Positions 7,320 through 16,050 of a stretch of DNA of 64,000 bases are shown here, piece after piece (the first letter of the stretch is position 1; each line of letters starts with the position of its first letter). Position numbers and translations under genes: made by a program. This stretch comes from Mesobacillus boroniphilus (GTDB lineage Bacteria > Bacillota > Bacilli > Bacillales > Cytobacillaceae): the NCBI RefSeq assembly GCF_018424685.1, contig NZ_QTKX01000002.1, positions 620,001-684,000 of the forward strand, read 5' to 3'. The notes below the pieces were generated by a model. The model was not told where the DNA came from. It made no database searches and was given only the letters and a program-made list of their open reading frames with translations.

Positions 7320-7862
7320 ATGAAAACGAATCTTTTTCGCGGACAAACACTAAAGCTTACAGCTAAAAGGGAAGGGGATACAGATATCATCGCTTCCTGG
7401 GATGAGGACCCGGAGTACCTGAGAAATGTTGACACAGAAATTGCGATACCTCGGCCGGTGGAGCATTTTGAAGGTGAGGGGGATCCTAGTTCGAACAGCT
7501 TTTACTTCCGCTTACGTACTATTGAGGATGACAGGCTGATTGGATTTATCGTTATCCACAGCATCGAATGGAATAATAGGGCAGGAATGCTTGCAATGGG
7601 CATCGGAAACTCCAATGATCGAGGTAAAGGATTCGGGTCCGAAGCATTGCAGCTCATCCTTCGCTATGCCTTCCAGGAGCTGAACCTGCACCGCGTCGGC
7701 CTGGATGTCATCGAATATAATGAGCAGGGGATACGTGCATATCAAAAAGCCGGCTTTCAAATCGAGGGCAGGATCAGACAAGCAGTTCATCGTGATGGCA
7801 AAATTTACGACCGAATCAATATGGGAATCCTAAGGTCGGAGTGGGAAGAAATGAATAGCTAA
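7320..7862 (+). CDS. RimJ/RimL-type GNAT acetyltransferase
   Basis: The 180-residue protein matches the Acetyltransf_3 group. It has an N-terminal LKLTAKREGDTDIIASWDED, a central acetyl-CoA loop in MGIGNSNDRGKGFGSEALQL (about residues 94-113) and LHRVGLDVIEYNEQGIRAYQ, then KAGFQIEGRIRQAV. Related proteins acetylate ribosomal protein N-termini or small amines, and the substrate here is unknown. SD AGGAG lies 8 nt before the ATG. It shares a bidirectional terminator with brnQ. Confidence 0.88.
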   Translation: MKTNLFRGQTLKLTAKREGDTDIIASWDEDPEYLRNVDTEIAIPRPVEHFEGEGDPSSNSFYFRLRTIEDDRLIGFIVIHSIEWNNRAGMLAMGIGNSNDRGKGFGSEALQLILRYAFQELNLHRVGLDVIEYNEQGIRAYQKAGFQIEGRIRQAVHRDGKIYDRINMGILRSEWEEMNS

Positions 7863-7869
7863 AAAAAAA

Positions 7870-7897
7870 GGACCGGGCACCTCATGCCCGGTCCTTT
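7870..7897. terminator. Bidirectional terminator between the acetyltransferase gene and brnQ
   Basis: A perfect 10-bp stem (GGACCGGGCA with TGCCCGGTCC) has a 5-nt loop. An A-run lies on the left and T-rich bases on the right, so it can work for both convergent genes, best for brnQ on the minus strand. Confidence 0.85.
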
Positions 7898-7912
7898 CAT
7901 TCTATCTGGTTT

Positions 7913-9244
7913 TTACTCTGAAGCCGTCTTTAACTCTTTAGATGGTACCAGCCTGTCAAAAGCCCAACCGGCAAGTGCGCCAACTAGCGCAGGCAGAAGC
8001 CAGCCCAGTCCCTCCGCATAAAGCGGCAATGATTTTAGAAGGGATGCGAGTCCTTCTGATTCAACTCCGAATGTCTTCAAACCATCAACTACGCTAACAA
8101 GTGTGGTTGCAAACACCGCCCCGACATAGACTCCGCGTGCTCCCTTGAAGAAGCGGTCCAGGAAGGATAGGATGACTAGCACGATTGTAATCGGATAAAG
8201 AACGATCAATACGGGTACCGAAATTGAAATGATCTGGTTAAGACCAAGATTGGCGATCAATAAGCTGACCAATGTTACAACGAGTGTGTAAGTCTTATAA
8301 GAAACCTTTGGCATCATCTTGGCGAAAAATTGGCTTGTAGCTGCTACAAGGCCAACTGCCGTTGTGAAGCAGGCAAGCGTTACGATCAGGCCGAGCAACA
8401 GCATGCCAGGTGCCCCGAACATCAGCTTTGCCAATTCTGTTAAAATCGTACCGCCATTTTCGTATTCACCAACCGAAGCCATTTTAGCTCCAAGAAGGCC
8501 GACGGTTACATAGACAAAAGCTAATCCGATGCCAGCGATTATGCCAGCTTTCAATGTTTCCCTTACAACCTGCTTGCGTTCCAGCGCTTTTTTCTGCTGG
8601 ATAGCCCCAACAACAATGATTCCGAAGGCCAAAGCAGCAATTGTATCCATTGTCAGGTACCCTTCAAGGAAACCAGTAGCAAATGGCGCTGCTGCGTATT
8701 TTTCAGATACCGCTCCAAACGATCCATCCAATTTTAAAAAGCTGCTAATCACGAGCAGAACGATTGCAGCAAGCAAAACAGGCGTCAAAACGCTGCCGAT
8801 CCTTTCGACCATTTTTGAAGGATTTAATGTAACCCAGAAAACGAGTGTGAAAAAGACTAACGTAAATACTAAAAGTACTAGGGAATTCGTACCAGATTCC
8901 CCAAGGAAGGGCTTAACGGACATTTCAAAAGCGACATTAGCGCTTCTTGGAATTCCAAAGAAAGGCCCGATTGAAAGATAAACAGCAGCGCTGAAAACAA
9001 TGGCAAAAACAGGATGAACCTTTGAGCCGATTTCTTTTATCCCATCCTTAGCCATGGAAATGACAACAACAGTCAATAATGGGAGTCCAACTCCCGTTAC
9101 AACAAAACCTAGCATGGCTGGCCAAAAATTCACTCCAGCTTCCTGTCCTAAAAACGGCGGGAAAATCAGATTCCCTGCTCCAAAGAATAATGCAAATAAC
9201 ATCAGACCGATTGTGAGTGTTTCTTTACCCCTTAAGCTTCCCAT
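7913..9244 (-). CDS. brnQ: Branched-chain amino acid:cation symporter BrnQ
   Basis: BrnQ imports leucine, isoleucine and valine with Na+ or H+. The 443-residue protein has about 12 hydrophobic segments and the family N-terminus LTIGLMLFALFFGAGNLIFP (residues 10-29), then GFVVTGVGLPLL and GIPRSANVAFEM. The ATG at 9244 is chosen because GGAGGAG precedes it. A longer open frame upstream would run back through the T-box leader and is not coding. The T-box upstream indicates induction when a cognate tRNA, probably tRNA-Ile, is uncharged. Confidence 0.93.
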   Translation of the reverse strand: MGSLRGKETLTIGLMLFALFFGAGNLIFPPFLGQEAGVNFWPAMLGFVVTGVGLPLLTVVVISMAKDGIKEIGSKVHPVFAIVFSAAVYLSIGPFFGIPRSANVAFEMSVKPFLGESGTNSLVLLVFTLVFFTLVFWVTLNPSKMVERIGSVLTPVLLAAIVLLVISSFLKLDGSFGAVSEKYAAAPFATGFLEGYLTMDTIAALAFGIIVVGAIQQKKALERKQVVRETLKAGIIAGIGLAFVYVTVGLLGAKMASVGEYENGGTILTELAKLMFGAPGMLLLGLIVTLACFTTAVGLVAATSQFFAKMMPKVSYKTYTLVVTLVSLLIANLGLNQIISISVPVLIVLYPITIVLVILSFLDRFFKGARGVYVGAVFATTLVSVVDGLKTFGVESEGLASLLKSLPLYAEGLGWLLPALVGALAGWAFDRLVPSKELKTASE

Positions 9245-9324
9245 TCTTTTTCTCCTCCTAATATAATGTTCTGGCACTGAGAGTATAGGAATTCCGGAAC
9301 GGAATGTTATAAAATGAAAAACAA

Positions 9325-9580
9325 AAAACTCGCCCCTGAAAATAGGGACGAGTTGCGCTCGCGTTACCACCCTGATTCCGCACAAACATGCGGCTCTCAT
9401 CAACGTACCATCATACGTGTTCCATTTAACGGCGGACAAGCCGGCAAAAGCTTACTACATCTAGGATTCAGCTTTGCATCTCAGAGATGATGTTCCTCTA
9501 TAATCTGAACACCGGCTTGCAGCAAATCACCGGCTCTCTGGGGATCAGTTTCCATAAAGGACGTGTTCTCGTCATCGATT
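9325..9580 (-). promoter_or_regulatory. T-box riboswitch (isoleucine-type) upstream of brnQ
   Basis: On the minus strand the leader has the T-box sequence AGGGTGGTAACGCG (9360-9373), which pairs with the uncharged tRNA acceptor end. A terminator hairpin follows (ACTCGTCCCTA with CAGGGGCGAGT, 9328-9353) with a T-run. Stem I contains AGAGAGCCGGTG and ends GAACATCATCTCTGAG. By the usual spacing the specifier codon is ATC (isoleucine). Uncharged tRNA would stabilise the antiterminator and allow brnQ expression. Confidence 0.9.
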
Positions 9581-9610
9581 TTATTATTGTAAAATATATT
9601 TACAAGAACT

Positions 9611-9639
9611 ATATTAATATTCAGATAATAATATGTCAA
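9611..9639 (-). promoter_or_regulatory. Sigma-A promoter of the brnQ T-box transcript
   Basis: On the minus strand a perfect TTGACA (9634-9639) and TAATAT (9611-9616) are separated by 17 bp. The transcript would start near 9604, just upstream of the T-box. Confidence 0.75.
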
Positions 9640-9747
9640 TACTATTTTGAAAGTAAAATTTTGCATCGTTAAATATCTTGCCTATAATGGGCCATTCCAT
9701 ATTAAAATGAATATATAGAAGTCGGAAATAGAAGATGGAGTAAAATG

Positions 9748-10641
9748 ATGAATCTAAAAAAGCTAGAGGCATTCATAATGGTTGTCGAAAAGAATAGTTT
9801 TTCCGAAGCAGCGGCCGCGCTCAAAAGCTCACAGCCTTCTGTCAGCCTGAAAATCAAAAGCCTTGAGGGTGAGATAGGATTTGAACTGCTTGACAGGGGA
9901 GCGGCAGGAATCAGGCCGACGCCAGCAGGAATGCTGGTTTATGCAGCGGCAAAGGATATTGCCAGCCGGTGGAGAACGCTTGAGGGAGAACTTGGCGAAT
10001 TCCAGGGAACCTTAACAGGCACACTGACAATTGGGGCGAGTACAATACCTGGAACCTATTTACTTCCCGGCTGGGTTAAAAAGTTTCGCAGCCTTTTTCC
10101 AAAGGTGGATGTCAAAATCGAAATTGGTGATTCGAAAAAGATACTTGAAAAACTGCAGAACCACCAGATTGATGCTGCGATCATCGGGATGAAGATCGAA
10201 TCCCGCTTGTTAAAAAGCAATCCGGTTGCCGTGGATTCCCTGGTGTTAGTTACGCCAGAAGATCATCCATTAGTCCATACGGCATCAGCAGATTTTTCGC
10301 AATTTCAACAATATGATTTCGTCCTCCGTGAGGAAGGGTCTGGCACGCGTAAAATGATGGAGCGTTACTTAGCCGAAAAGGGTCTATCGTTTGATGATTT
10401 GAAGGTTGCTGTTTCCATTGGAAGCACGGAGTCTGTCATAGCTGCCGTTGAAGCGGGGCTGGGAATTAGCTTTATTTCCAGGCTGGCAGCTATGCCTGCA
10501 GAAGGAGCCGGACGCATAAAAATCGTCGATACCTTTGAACCATACGAACGGGAGTTTTATATCGTGACCCATACAGATGATGAAAATCGGCCAATTATAA
10601 AGCAGTTTACTGAAATAGTCGATGCAGCCAGCCGACATTGA
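9748..10641 (+). CDS. LysR-family transcriptional regulator
   Basis: The 297-residue protein has an N-terminal winged helix-turn-helix (NSFSEAAAALKSSQPSVSLK, about residues 16-35) and a LysR effector domain starting GTLTIGASTIPGTYLLP (about residue 93). The GASTIPGTYLLP segment recalls CysB/CysL-like regulators and a group that databases call selenium-metabolism-associated (from memory). It precedes the MoaD-like gene and the AOR locus on the same strand, so it may control them. The second of two adjacent ATGs has the better spacing (7 nt) to GGAG. Confidence 0.85.
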   Translation: MNLKKLEAFIMVVEKNSFSEAAAALKSSQPSVSLKIKSLEGEIGFELLDRGAAGIRPTPAGMLVYAAAKDIASRWRTLEGELGEFQGTLTGTLTIGASTIPGTYLLPGWVKKFRSLFPKVDVKIEIGDSKKILEKLQNHQIDAAIIGMKIESRLLKSNPVAVDSLVLVTPEDHPLVHTASADFSQFQQYDFVLREEGSGTRKMMERYLAEKGLSFDDLKVAVSIGSTESVIAAVEAGLGISFISRLAAMPAEGAGRIKIVDTFEPYEREFYIVTHTDDENRPIIKQFTEIVDAASRH

Positions 10642-10710
10642 AGAAGAAAGAGCTAATGACATTTTTCATTTTTCAATTTATTATTAAATTAGGAGAAAGG
10701 GGCGTTTGGG

Positions 10711-10983
10711 ATGCAGGTTAAGGTATTTGCTAACCTTAGGGAGATTTGCGGAGGCGTAACCGTCGAAGTGAAGCCTGATGGAGACCGGGTAATGGATGTA
10801 CTTGATAAAATGTGCGAAATGTTCCCGGATTTACACGAAGAAATTTATACAGAAGAGAAGACGCTCAAGCCATTTGTACATGTATATATCAATGGCCGTA
10901 ACATCGTCCATGACAATGAACTTGAAACGCATGTAAAAGAAAGCGACCAGTTCGCGCTATTTCCTCCGGTTGCCGGTGGCTGA
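10711..10983 (+). CDS. MoaD-like ubiquitin-fold sulfur carrier
   Basis: This 90-residue protein has the beta-grasp MoaD pattern. It starts MQVKVFANLREICGG and ends FALFPPVAGG with the exposed Gly-Gly that is adenylated by MoeB/ThiF-type enzymes and converted to a thiocarboxylate. The thiocarboxylate donates sulfur to the dithiolene of molybdopterin or tungstopterin. An AOR gene and a MoeB-like gene lie within 3 kb, so a dedicated carrier for the AOR cofactor is likely, as in AorD of other AOR operons. SD AAAGGGG precedes the ATG by 8 nt. The next gene starts 1 nt after its stop. Confidence 0.88.
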   Translation: MQVKVFANLREICGGVTVEVKPDGDRVMDVLDKMCEMFPDLHEEIYTEEKTLKPFVHVYINGRNIVHDNELETHVKESDQFALFPPVAGG

Positions 10984-10984
10984 T

Positions 10985-11257
10985 ATGGTTGAGAGAATAC
11001 TAGAATTTCGCGGAATCAACAGGGAGCATCTTGGCATGTACTTTGAAGAACTGGGCGGCACGCTGGTGACCGATTCCTTCCCGTTTGTGTATGAAGCAGA
11101 GAACTGGAGAGCGGAAATTTTAAGCGAGGATGAGCTTGCTTTTACGAAAACGTTCATCGTCAATGCCGTACATATCCGCTTTGAGGCGGCAAGCCTGGAA
11201 GAGCTCGAGCAGCTGATTAAAAATTACCGTTATAAAACAACCCGGGTTGGCGGGTAG
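10985..11257 (+). CDS. Small unknown protein translationally coupled to the MoaD-like gene, ending in Gly-Gly
   Basis: This 90-residue protein starts MVERILEFRGINREHL and ends IKNYRYKTTRVGG. No family was recognised with certainty. Position and size resemble the C-terminal extension found fused to some MoaD-related proteins (DUF1952 in Thermus, from memory), here as a separate polypeptide. It also ends in Gly-Gly, like its neighbour. The ATG lies 1 nt after the moaD-like stop, so translation is probably coupled. An in-frame TTG five codons earlier is less likely. Confidence 0.7.
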   Translation: MVERILEFRGINREHLGMYFEELGGTLVTDSFPFVYEAENWRAEILSEDELAFTKTFIVNAVHIRFEAASLEELEQLIKNYRYKTTRVGG

Positions 11258-11258
11258 C

Positions 11259-11293
11259 AGGTTTCGGCATATGATTGCCGGAACCTTTTTTAT
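11259..11293 (+). terminator. Terminator after the MoaD-like pair
   Basis: GGTTTCGGC pairs with GCCGGAACC (one wobble), followed by a T-rich tract. Confidence 0.8.
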
Positions 11294-11421
11294 TTTTGCT
11301 ATCTGAAACTATTATTTTCCGGTTGAAATCGGGGATTATGGCACTGCATATGGCTTTTTTAACGATTATTAGGAAAAAAAGAAGGGAATTCACACCTGAA
11401 ACGAGTTCACTTTTAAATATA

Positions 11422-11535
11422 TCGACCACATTTTGAATTTTATTGGCGAATTTTGAATTATATCGACCACATTTTAAATTTTATTGGCGAATTTTAAAAT
11501 AATTCGACCACATTTTCAATTATTTCGACCAAGTT
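11422..11535. repeat. Intergenic array A, about 20.6-bp period, alternating two cores
   Basis: Units start at 11422, 11443, 11463, 11484, 11504 and 11525, so spacing alternates 21 and 20 bp. Two cores alternate: TCGACCACATTTT and TTGGCGAATTTT. The last two units both use TCGACC. The rest of each unit is AT-rich. It fills the gap between the MoaD-pair terminator and the AOR terminator and has no coding potential. The TTGGCGA core is the reverse complement of the core of array D at 29.9 kb. Confidence 0.85.
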
Positions 11536-11563
11536 GCTCCATCCGCTTATTCAAGTCTTTCAA

Positions 11564-11596
11564 TATAAAAAAACCAGGCAAAAATCGCCTGGTTTC
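11564..11596 (-). terminator. Terminator after the AOR gene
   Basis: On the minus strand AAACCAGGC pairs with GCCTGGTTT around a 7-nt loop, followed by a T-run. Confidence 0.85.
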
Positions 11597-11606
11597 TTTG
11601 AAAATA

Positions 11607-13448
11607 TTAAACTTCTTCTGTAGCTGGAGATGTTTCTTCGCCAATGATGCCCAGTTCGCGAAGTTTTTCTTCTGTAACAACGCCGTCTTTCCAGCCGCGG
11701 ACATTGTAGTAATCATCAAGCATGATGTCCATGCGGGAAACAAGTCCTTCACTGTTGCCTGAAGCGCCTTCTTCAGTGAAGCGTTTTGGCAGGAAGTCGT
11801 CCTCACGCTTGTTGAAGCCAGCGAGGTTATTGTAATAACGCTCAAGGTTATAGATTCTTTCTCCTGCAAGCATGACATCATCAGCTGTCATCGGAATGCC
11901 AGTCATTGTGCTGTATTGCTCAGCATAGTGCTCTGCATTTTCAGAGAAAGAAGAGAACTTACAGATATTCATAGAGTCAGAGAATGAAAGCAGGTTCTGG
12001 AATACATTCAGAAGCTCAGCTTTGCCTTCTGCTACTGTACGGTCAGTTGGTTCAGGAATGCCGGCGATTTCAGATGCGATTGTGTAGCCGCGAAGGTGGC
12101 AGGCACCACGGTTACTAGTCGCATAGCCAAGGCCGATACCCTGGATACCGCGTGGATCATAAGCTGGGATAGACTGGCCTTTAACTGACATCGACAGTTC
12201 AGGAACACCCCATGCAGCTGTCGCGCGTGCAGGACCTTCAGCAAGGATGCCGCCGAAGCCTTCACGGAACGCGATTTTGCGAGCAATTTCAATCATGCCG
12301 TCAGCGTCGCCCCAATCAAGCTTCTCTTCAACGATGCCTTTTTCATAGGCTTCCATTGTGACAGAGATAGCGTGGCCAAGCTCGATTGTATCCATACCGT
12401 ATTCGTTACAGATGTCGATTAAGTATGCGATCGCTTCAGAGTCGCTCAATCCGCTGTTCGCACCAAGTGCCCATGCAGATTCAAACTCAAAGCTTTCTAC
12501 GCGAGTCTTATATTTGCCTTCCTTGACTTCAACCTCAATCTTACAACCAACCGGGCAAGCGTGACATGTGTTGTTGGCAACAAGCAAATGCTCGTTAACC
12601 CACTCGCCGGAATGCTTTTCTGCTTCATCCCAGTGTGTCAATTGAGAGTTGCGAGTTGGAAGCGCTCCCACTTCATTGATCAAGTTAGTAAGGACGTTTG
12701 TTCCGTAAACGGATAATCCGCCTTTATTAGGAGCAGTCAGGCCGCCTTCAAGAATCGCTTTAACCGCTTTCTTGTTAGCCTGGTTGTAATCATCTTTCTG
12801 AGCAGGTTCAGGCATATTGCCTTTTTGCGCTGCCTTGATGACGATTGCCTTCAATTTCTTGAAGCCAGCAACCGCACCAGTACCACCGCGTCCAGCTGAA
12901 CGGTCATGCTCGTTCATGAAACCAGCAAAACGTACGCCATTTTCACCAGCTTGCCCGATTGTCATAACGCTTAGGTTTTCTTCGCCATGAGCGTCTTTCA
13001 TAGCCTGTACAGTCGCGCGAGTGCTCAATCCCCATAATTCAGAAGCATCGCGGATTTCAGCCTGGCCATCTTCAATGTATAGGTAAACCGGCTTGTCACT
13101 CTTGCCTTTGAAAATAACGTTGTCGATGCCAGCCCATTTCAAACGAGCAGCAGTCCATCCACCCATGTGTGAGTCAGTAACCGTACCAGTCAATGGCGAC
13201 TTCGTAACGACTGCAAGACGTCCGCTCATCGAAGAACGTGAACCTGTAACAGGCCCTGTCATGATACACAGGATGTTTTCCTCTGACAAAGGCTCTACTT
13301 CAGGCCCGTTGTCAAGAACATACTTAACTCCAAGACCGCGGCCGCCAACATACTTTTTCACGTCGTCTTCATTGATGCCTCTGTAATCGACCGTACCGTT
13401 TGACAAATCAACTACGACTTCTTTGTTTTTAAATCCCCCAAAATTCAT
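11607..13448 (-). CDS. Aldehyde ferredoxin oxidoreductase (AOR family, tungsto/molybdopterin)
   Basis: AOR enzymes oxidise aldehydes to carboxylic acids, or run the reverse, using a bis-pterin W or Mo cofactor and one [4Fe-4S] cluster. The 613-residue protein has the usual length. It shows the N-terminal AOR domain (YVGGRGLGVKYVLDNG, TGPVTGSRSSMSGR) and the cluster motif NTCHACPVGC (CxxCxxxC, about residue 308). A fourth candidate Cys lies in SMNICKF near residue 508. ATG 13448 is preceded by GAGGTGG with about 10-nt spacing. A MoeB-like gene is divergent, a MoaD-like pair is convergent and a tungstate-type transporter lies 13 kb away. No ferredoxin-like small subunit is adjacent, so the electron partner is unknown. 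Confidence 0.93.
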   Translation of the reverse strand: MNFGGFKNKEVVVDLSNGTVDYRGINEDDVKKYVGGRGLGVKYVLDNGPEVEPLSEENILCIMTGPVTGSRSSMSGRLAVVTKSPLTGTVTDSHMGGWTAARLKWAGIDNVIFKGKSDKPVYLYIEDGQAEIRDASELWGLSTRATVQAMKDAHGEENLSVMTIGQAGENGVRFAGFMNEHDRSAGRGGTGAVAGFKKLKAIVIKAAQKGNMPEPAQKDDYNQANKKAVKAILEGGLTAPNKGGLSVYGTNVLTNLINEVGALPTRNSQLTHWDEAEKHSGEWVNEHLLVANNTCHACPVGCKIEVEVKEGKYKTRVESFEFESAWALGANSGLSDSEAIAYLIDICNEYGMDTIELGHAISVTMEAYEKGIVEEKLDWGDADGMIEIARKIAFREGFGGILAEGPARATAAWGVPELSMSVKGQSIPAYDPRGIQGIGLGYATSNRGACHLRGYTIASEIAGIPEPTDRTVAEGKAELLNVFQNLLSFSDSMNICKFSSFSENAEHYAEQYSTMTGIPMTADDVMLAGERIYNLERYYNNLAGFNKREDDFLPKRFTEEGASGNSEGLVSRMDIMLDDYYNVRGWKDGVVTEEKLRELGIIGEETSPATEEV

Positions 13449-13594
13449 CTTAACTAATCCACCTCTTTCATTTAGTATGGATAAATAATAATACAAGAGG
13501 CCTATTTTCCTCTTAATCTTAAGTATAGTGAAAATTCAGCCTAAAAAAAAGATTTATTTAAAGATATAATCTAAATAGAAGTGAGGGGATTTGC

Positions 13595-14623
13595 ATGAAA
13601 GAAATGGAGCGTTATTCACGACAGATTTTATTCCAGCCAATTGGAAGCGAAGGTCAGGAGAAACTTTTAAAAAGTTCTGCAGTCATTGTCGGCATGGGCG
13701 CGCTTGGAACGGTGATTTCCAATCATTTGGTCCGTTCAGGTGTCGGGCATGTGCGGATTATTGACCGTGACCTGGTGGAGCTTTCCAACCTCCAGCGCCA
13801 GACTCTCTATGATGAAGATGACGCGCGTGAGAATCTGCCGAAGGTCATCGCCGCTGAAAAAAAACTGAAAAAAATCAATTCCGAGGTAAAAGTAGAGCCA
13901 ATCATCGCTGATTTGACGCTCGACAATGCAGAGGACCTGCTTGCAGGCTTTGATGTGATCGTCGATGGAACCGATAACTTCATGGCCCGTTATCTCATAA
14001 ATGATGTGGCCGTCAAACATGGCATTCCGTGGGTGTACGGCGGCGCTGTCAGTTCACGTGGGATGTTCGCAGCCATCAAACCGGGGGAGACCCCTTGCTA
14101 TAGGTGCTTGTTCCCATCCGTTCCTGCTGGACTGGGAGAGACATGCGACAGCATTGGAGTCTTGTCGCCCATCACTGATATCATTGGATCCTTTGAAGCA
14201 GTCGAGGCGATTAAGCTGCTCGTTGGGGCAGAGTCGAACCCAAATCTTGAACAGATGGATATCTGGTATAACTCCACCTTACAAATGGACGTCAGCAAGG
14301 GGCGCAATCCTGAATGCCCGGCATGTGTCCACCACAACTACGAATTTTTAGACCGGTCTTCCGACCAGCAAATAAACTTTGCATCCTTATGCGGGCGCAA
14401 CACGATCCAGATCAACCCGAGGCAAAAAACAAAGCAGGATCTGGAAAAGCTCGCTGGCCGACTGAAAAATAATGGCGAGGTCAAAGGCAATCCATTTTTG
14501 CTACGCTTCATGCCGGATGATGAAATAACGATGGTTATTTTCCAGGATGGGAGAGTGCTTGTACACGGCACGAATGATACGGTAAAAGCAAAATCGTATT
14601 ATGCGAGATACCTGGGTTCATAA
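13595..14623 (+). CDS. MoeB/ThiF/HesA-type adenylyltransferase
   Basis: This E1-like enzyme adenylates the C-terminal Gly of a MoaD/ThiS-type carrier. The 342-residue protein begins ERYSRQILFQPIGSEGQEKL, carries the nucleotide-binding loop AVIVGMGALGTVISNHL (about residues 29-45), the conserved DRDLVELSNLQRQ and DGTDNF, and two CxxC pairs (CYRC, CPAC) that bind Zn. About 90 residues at the C-terminus replace the rhodanese domain of some family members. It is divergent from the AOR gene, so the likely client is the nearby MoaD-like carrier (compare AorE). Confidence 0.9.
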   Translation: MKEMERYSRQILFQPIGSEGQEKLLKSSAVIVGMGALGTVISNHLVRSGVGHVRIIDRDLVELSNLQRQTLYDEDDARENLPKVIAAEKKLKKINSEVKVEPIIADLTLDNAEDLLAGFDVIVDGTDNFMARYLINDVAVKHGIPWVYGGAVSSRGMFAAIKPGETPCYRCLFPSVPAGLGETCDSIGVLSPITDIIGSFEAVEAIKLLVGAESNPNLEQMDIWYNSTLQMDVSKGRNPECPACVHHNYEFLDRSSDQQINFASLCGRNTIQINPRQKTKQDLEKLAGRLKNNGEVKGNPFLLRFMPDDEITMVIFQDGRVLVHGTNDTVKAKSYYARYLGS

Positions 14624-14673
14624 GAGGAAAATACTAATTTGCTAGATGATTTTTTAAAAAAGGGGAGATTGAC

Positions 14674-16041
14674 TTGGCAGGCTATATTGATGAGTTGAAG
14701 AGAGTCATAGGTGAGGAACTTGTAACTATGAATGAGACAATATTGGAGCTTCACGGACGGGATGAATCTTATCACGAACCACGCCTGCCGGATGTCGTTG
14801 TATTCCCGCGGAATAAAGAGGATGTCAGCAAGGTGCTCAAATTTGCGAACGAGCGGAAGATTCCAGTTGTCCCATTCGGATTGGGAACAAGTCTTGAAGG
14901 GCATGTCATCCCAGTGAATGGCGGGATTTCTCTCGACCTTTCACAGATGAATGCCATAATCGAAGTGAAGGAAAGTGACTTTCTTGTCAAAGTCCAGCCC
15001 GGCGTCACGAGGTCGGTCCTGAACAAGGAACTAAAGAAATACGGCTTGTTTTTTACAGTCGATCCTGGAGCCGATGCGACACTTGGCGGGATGGCGGCAA
15101 CGAATGCGAGCGGAACGACCTCTGTCCGCTACGGCATCATGCGCGATCAGGTCAGGGACCTTGAGGTTGTGCTTGCGAACGGTGACATTATCCATACTGG
15201 CAGCTTAGCCGCGAAATCTTCATCAGGTATCCACTTGAACGGCATGTTTGTTGGCTCGGAAGGAACACTTGGTGTCATAACAGAGCTCACCCTGAAAGTA
15301 TATGGAATCCCAGAGGCGATTACCGCAGCACGGGCTGTTTTTCCTTCTGTAAAAAATGCCGTCGACGCCGTAGTTGGTATTTTAGCTGGCGGTATTCCCG
15401 TAGCCCGGATTGAGTTCGTCGATGCCGAGTCGGTGAAAAAAGTGAATGAATACATGGAAACAGATTACGAAGAAAGCACGACGCTGTTCATGGAATTCCA
15501 CGGCAACGAAGCGGGACTGGCCCAGGATGTTGAGTTCGCCAGTGAAATATTGAAGGACCACGGGTGCTCGAACTTCCAATTCGAGGCAGACTCAAAAGCG
15601 CGCAACCAGCTTTGGGAAGCCAGGCATAATCTGCTTTACGCCTATAAACACACAGCCGGCAAGAAGAAAATCATGCTGACGGATGTCAGTGTCCCGGTTT
15701 CTGAATTGACCGGCGCGATTCTCCACACCCGTGAATTGATCGATGCTTCTTCGATCGAAGGCTCGATCGTCGGCCATGTCGGGGACGGAAACTACCATGT
15801 TTTGCTGCTGATGGATAATGAGAATCCTGAAGAGGTAAAAGAAGGTGAACAGATCAATGAAGAAATCGTCCACTACGCACTGAAGCGAGGCGGCACCTGT
15901 ACCGGAGAACATGGAGTTGGTCTTGGAAAAGCGAAATACCAGCGACTTGAACATGGCGCTGCCTATGAAGTCATGAAATCCATTAAGAAGACCCTTGATC
16001 CCAATGGAATTTTGAATCCTGGGAAGATATTTATAGATTAA
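14674..16041 (+). CDS. FAD-linked oxidase, GlcD/D-lactate dehydrogenase type
   Basis: The 455-residue protein has the FAD-binding PCMH domain (PVVPFGLGTSLEGHVIPVNG, about residues 70-89, and GADATLGGMAATNASGTTS) and the C-terminal FAD-oxidase domain ending in CTGEHGVGLGKAKY and DPNGILNPGKIF. Relatives oxidise glycolate, D-lactate or other 2-hydroxy acids. No GlcE or GlcF partner is adjacent, so a single-subunit D-2-hydroxyacid dehydrogenase is likely. The start is TTG, with AAGGGGAG 6 nt upstream. It lies 50 bp after the MoeB-like gene on the same strand and may be cotranscribed. Confidence 0.88.
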   Translation: MAGYIDELKRVIGEELVTMNETILELHGRDESYHEPRLPDVVVFPRNKEDVSKVLKFANERKIPVVPFGLGTSLEGHVIPVNGGISLDLSQMNAIIEVKESDFLVKVQPGVTRSVLNKELKKYGLFFTVDPGADATLGGMAATNASGTTSVRYGIMRDQVRDLEVVLANGDIIHTGSLAAKSSSGIHLNGMFVGSEGTLGVITELTLKVYGIPEAITAARAVFPSVKNAVDAVVGILAGGIPVARIEFVDAESVKKVNEYMETDYEESTTLFMEFHGNEAGLAQDVEFASEILKDHGCSNFQFEADSKARNQLWEARHNLLYAYKHTAGKKKIMLTDVSVPVSELTGAILHTRELIDASSIEGSIVGHVGDGNYHVLLLMDNENPEEVKEGEQINEEIVHYALKRGGTCTGEHGVGLGKAKYQRLEHGAAYEVMKSIKKTLDPNGILNPGKIFID

Positions 16042-16050
16042 TATGAATGG

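Noticed and set aside
8529..8981. 150-residue plus-strand frame
   Set aside because: Antisense shadow of brnQ with no SD; hydrophobic transporter genes commonly give long antisense frames.
9245..9439. N-terminal extension of BrnQ
   Set aside because: The open frame continues into the T-box leader; the ATG at 9244 has a clear SD and the family N-terminus.
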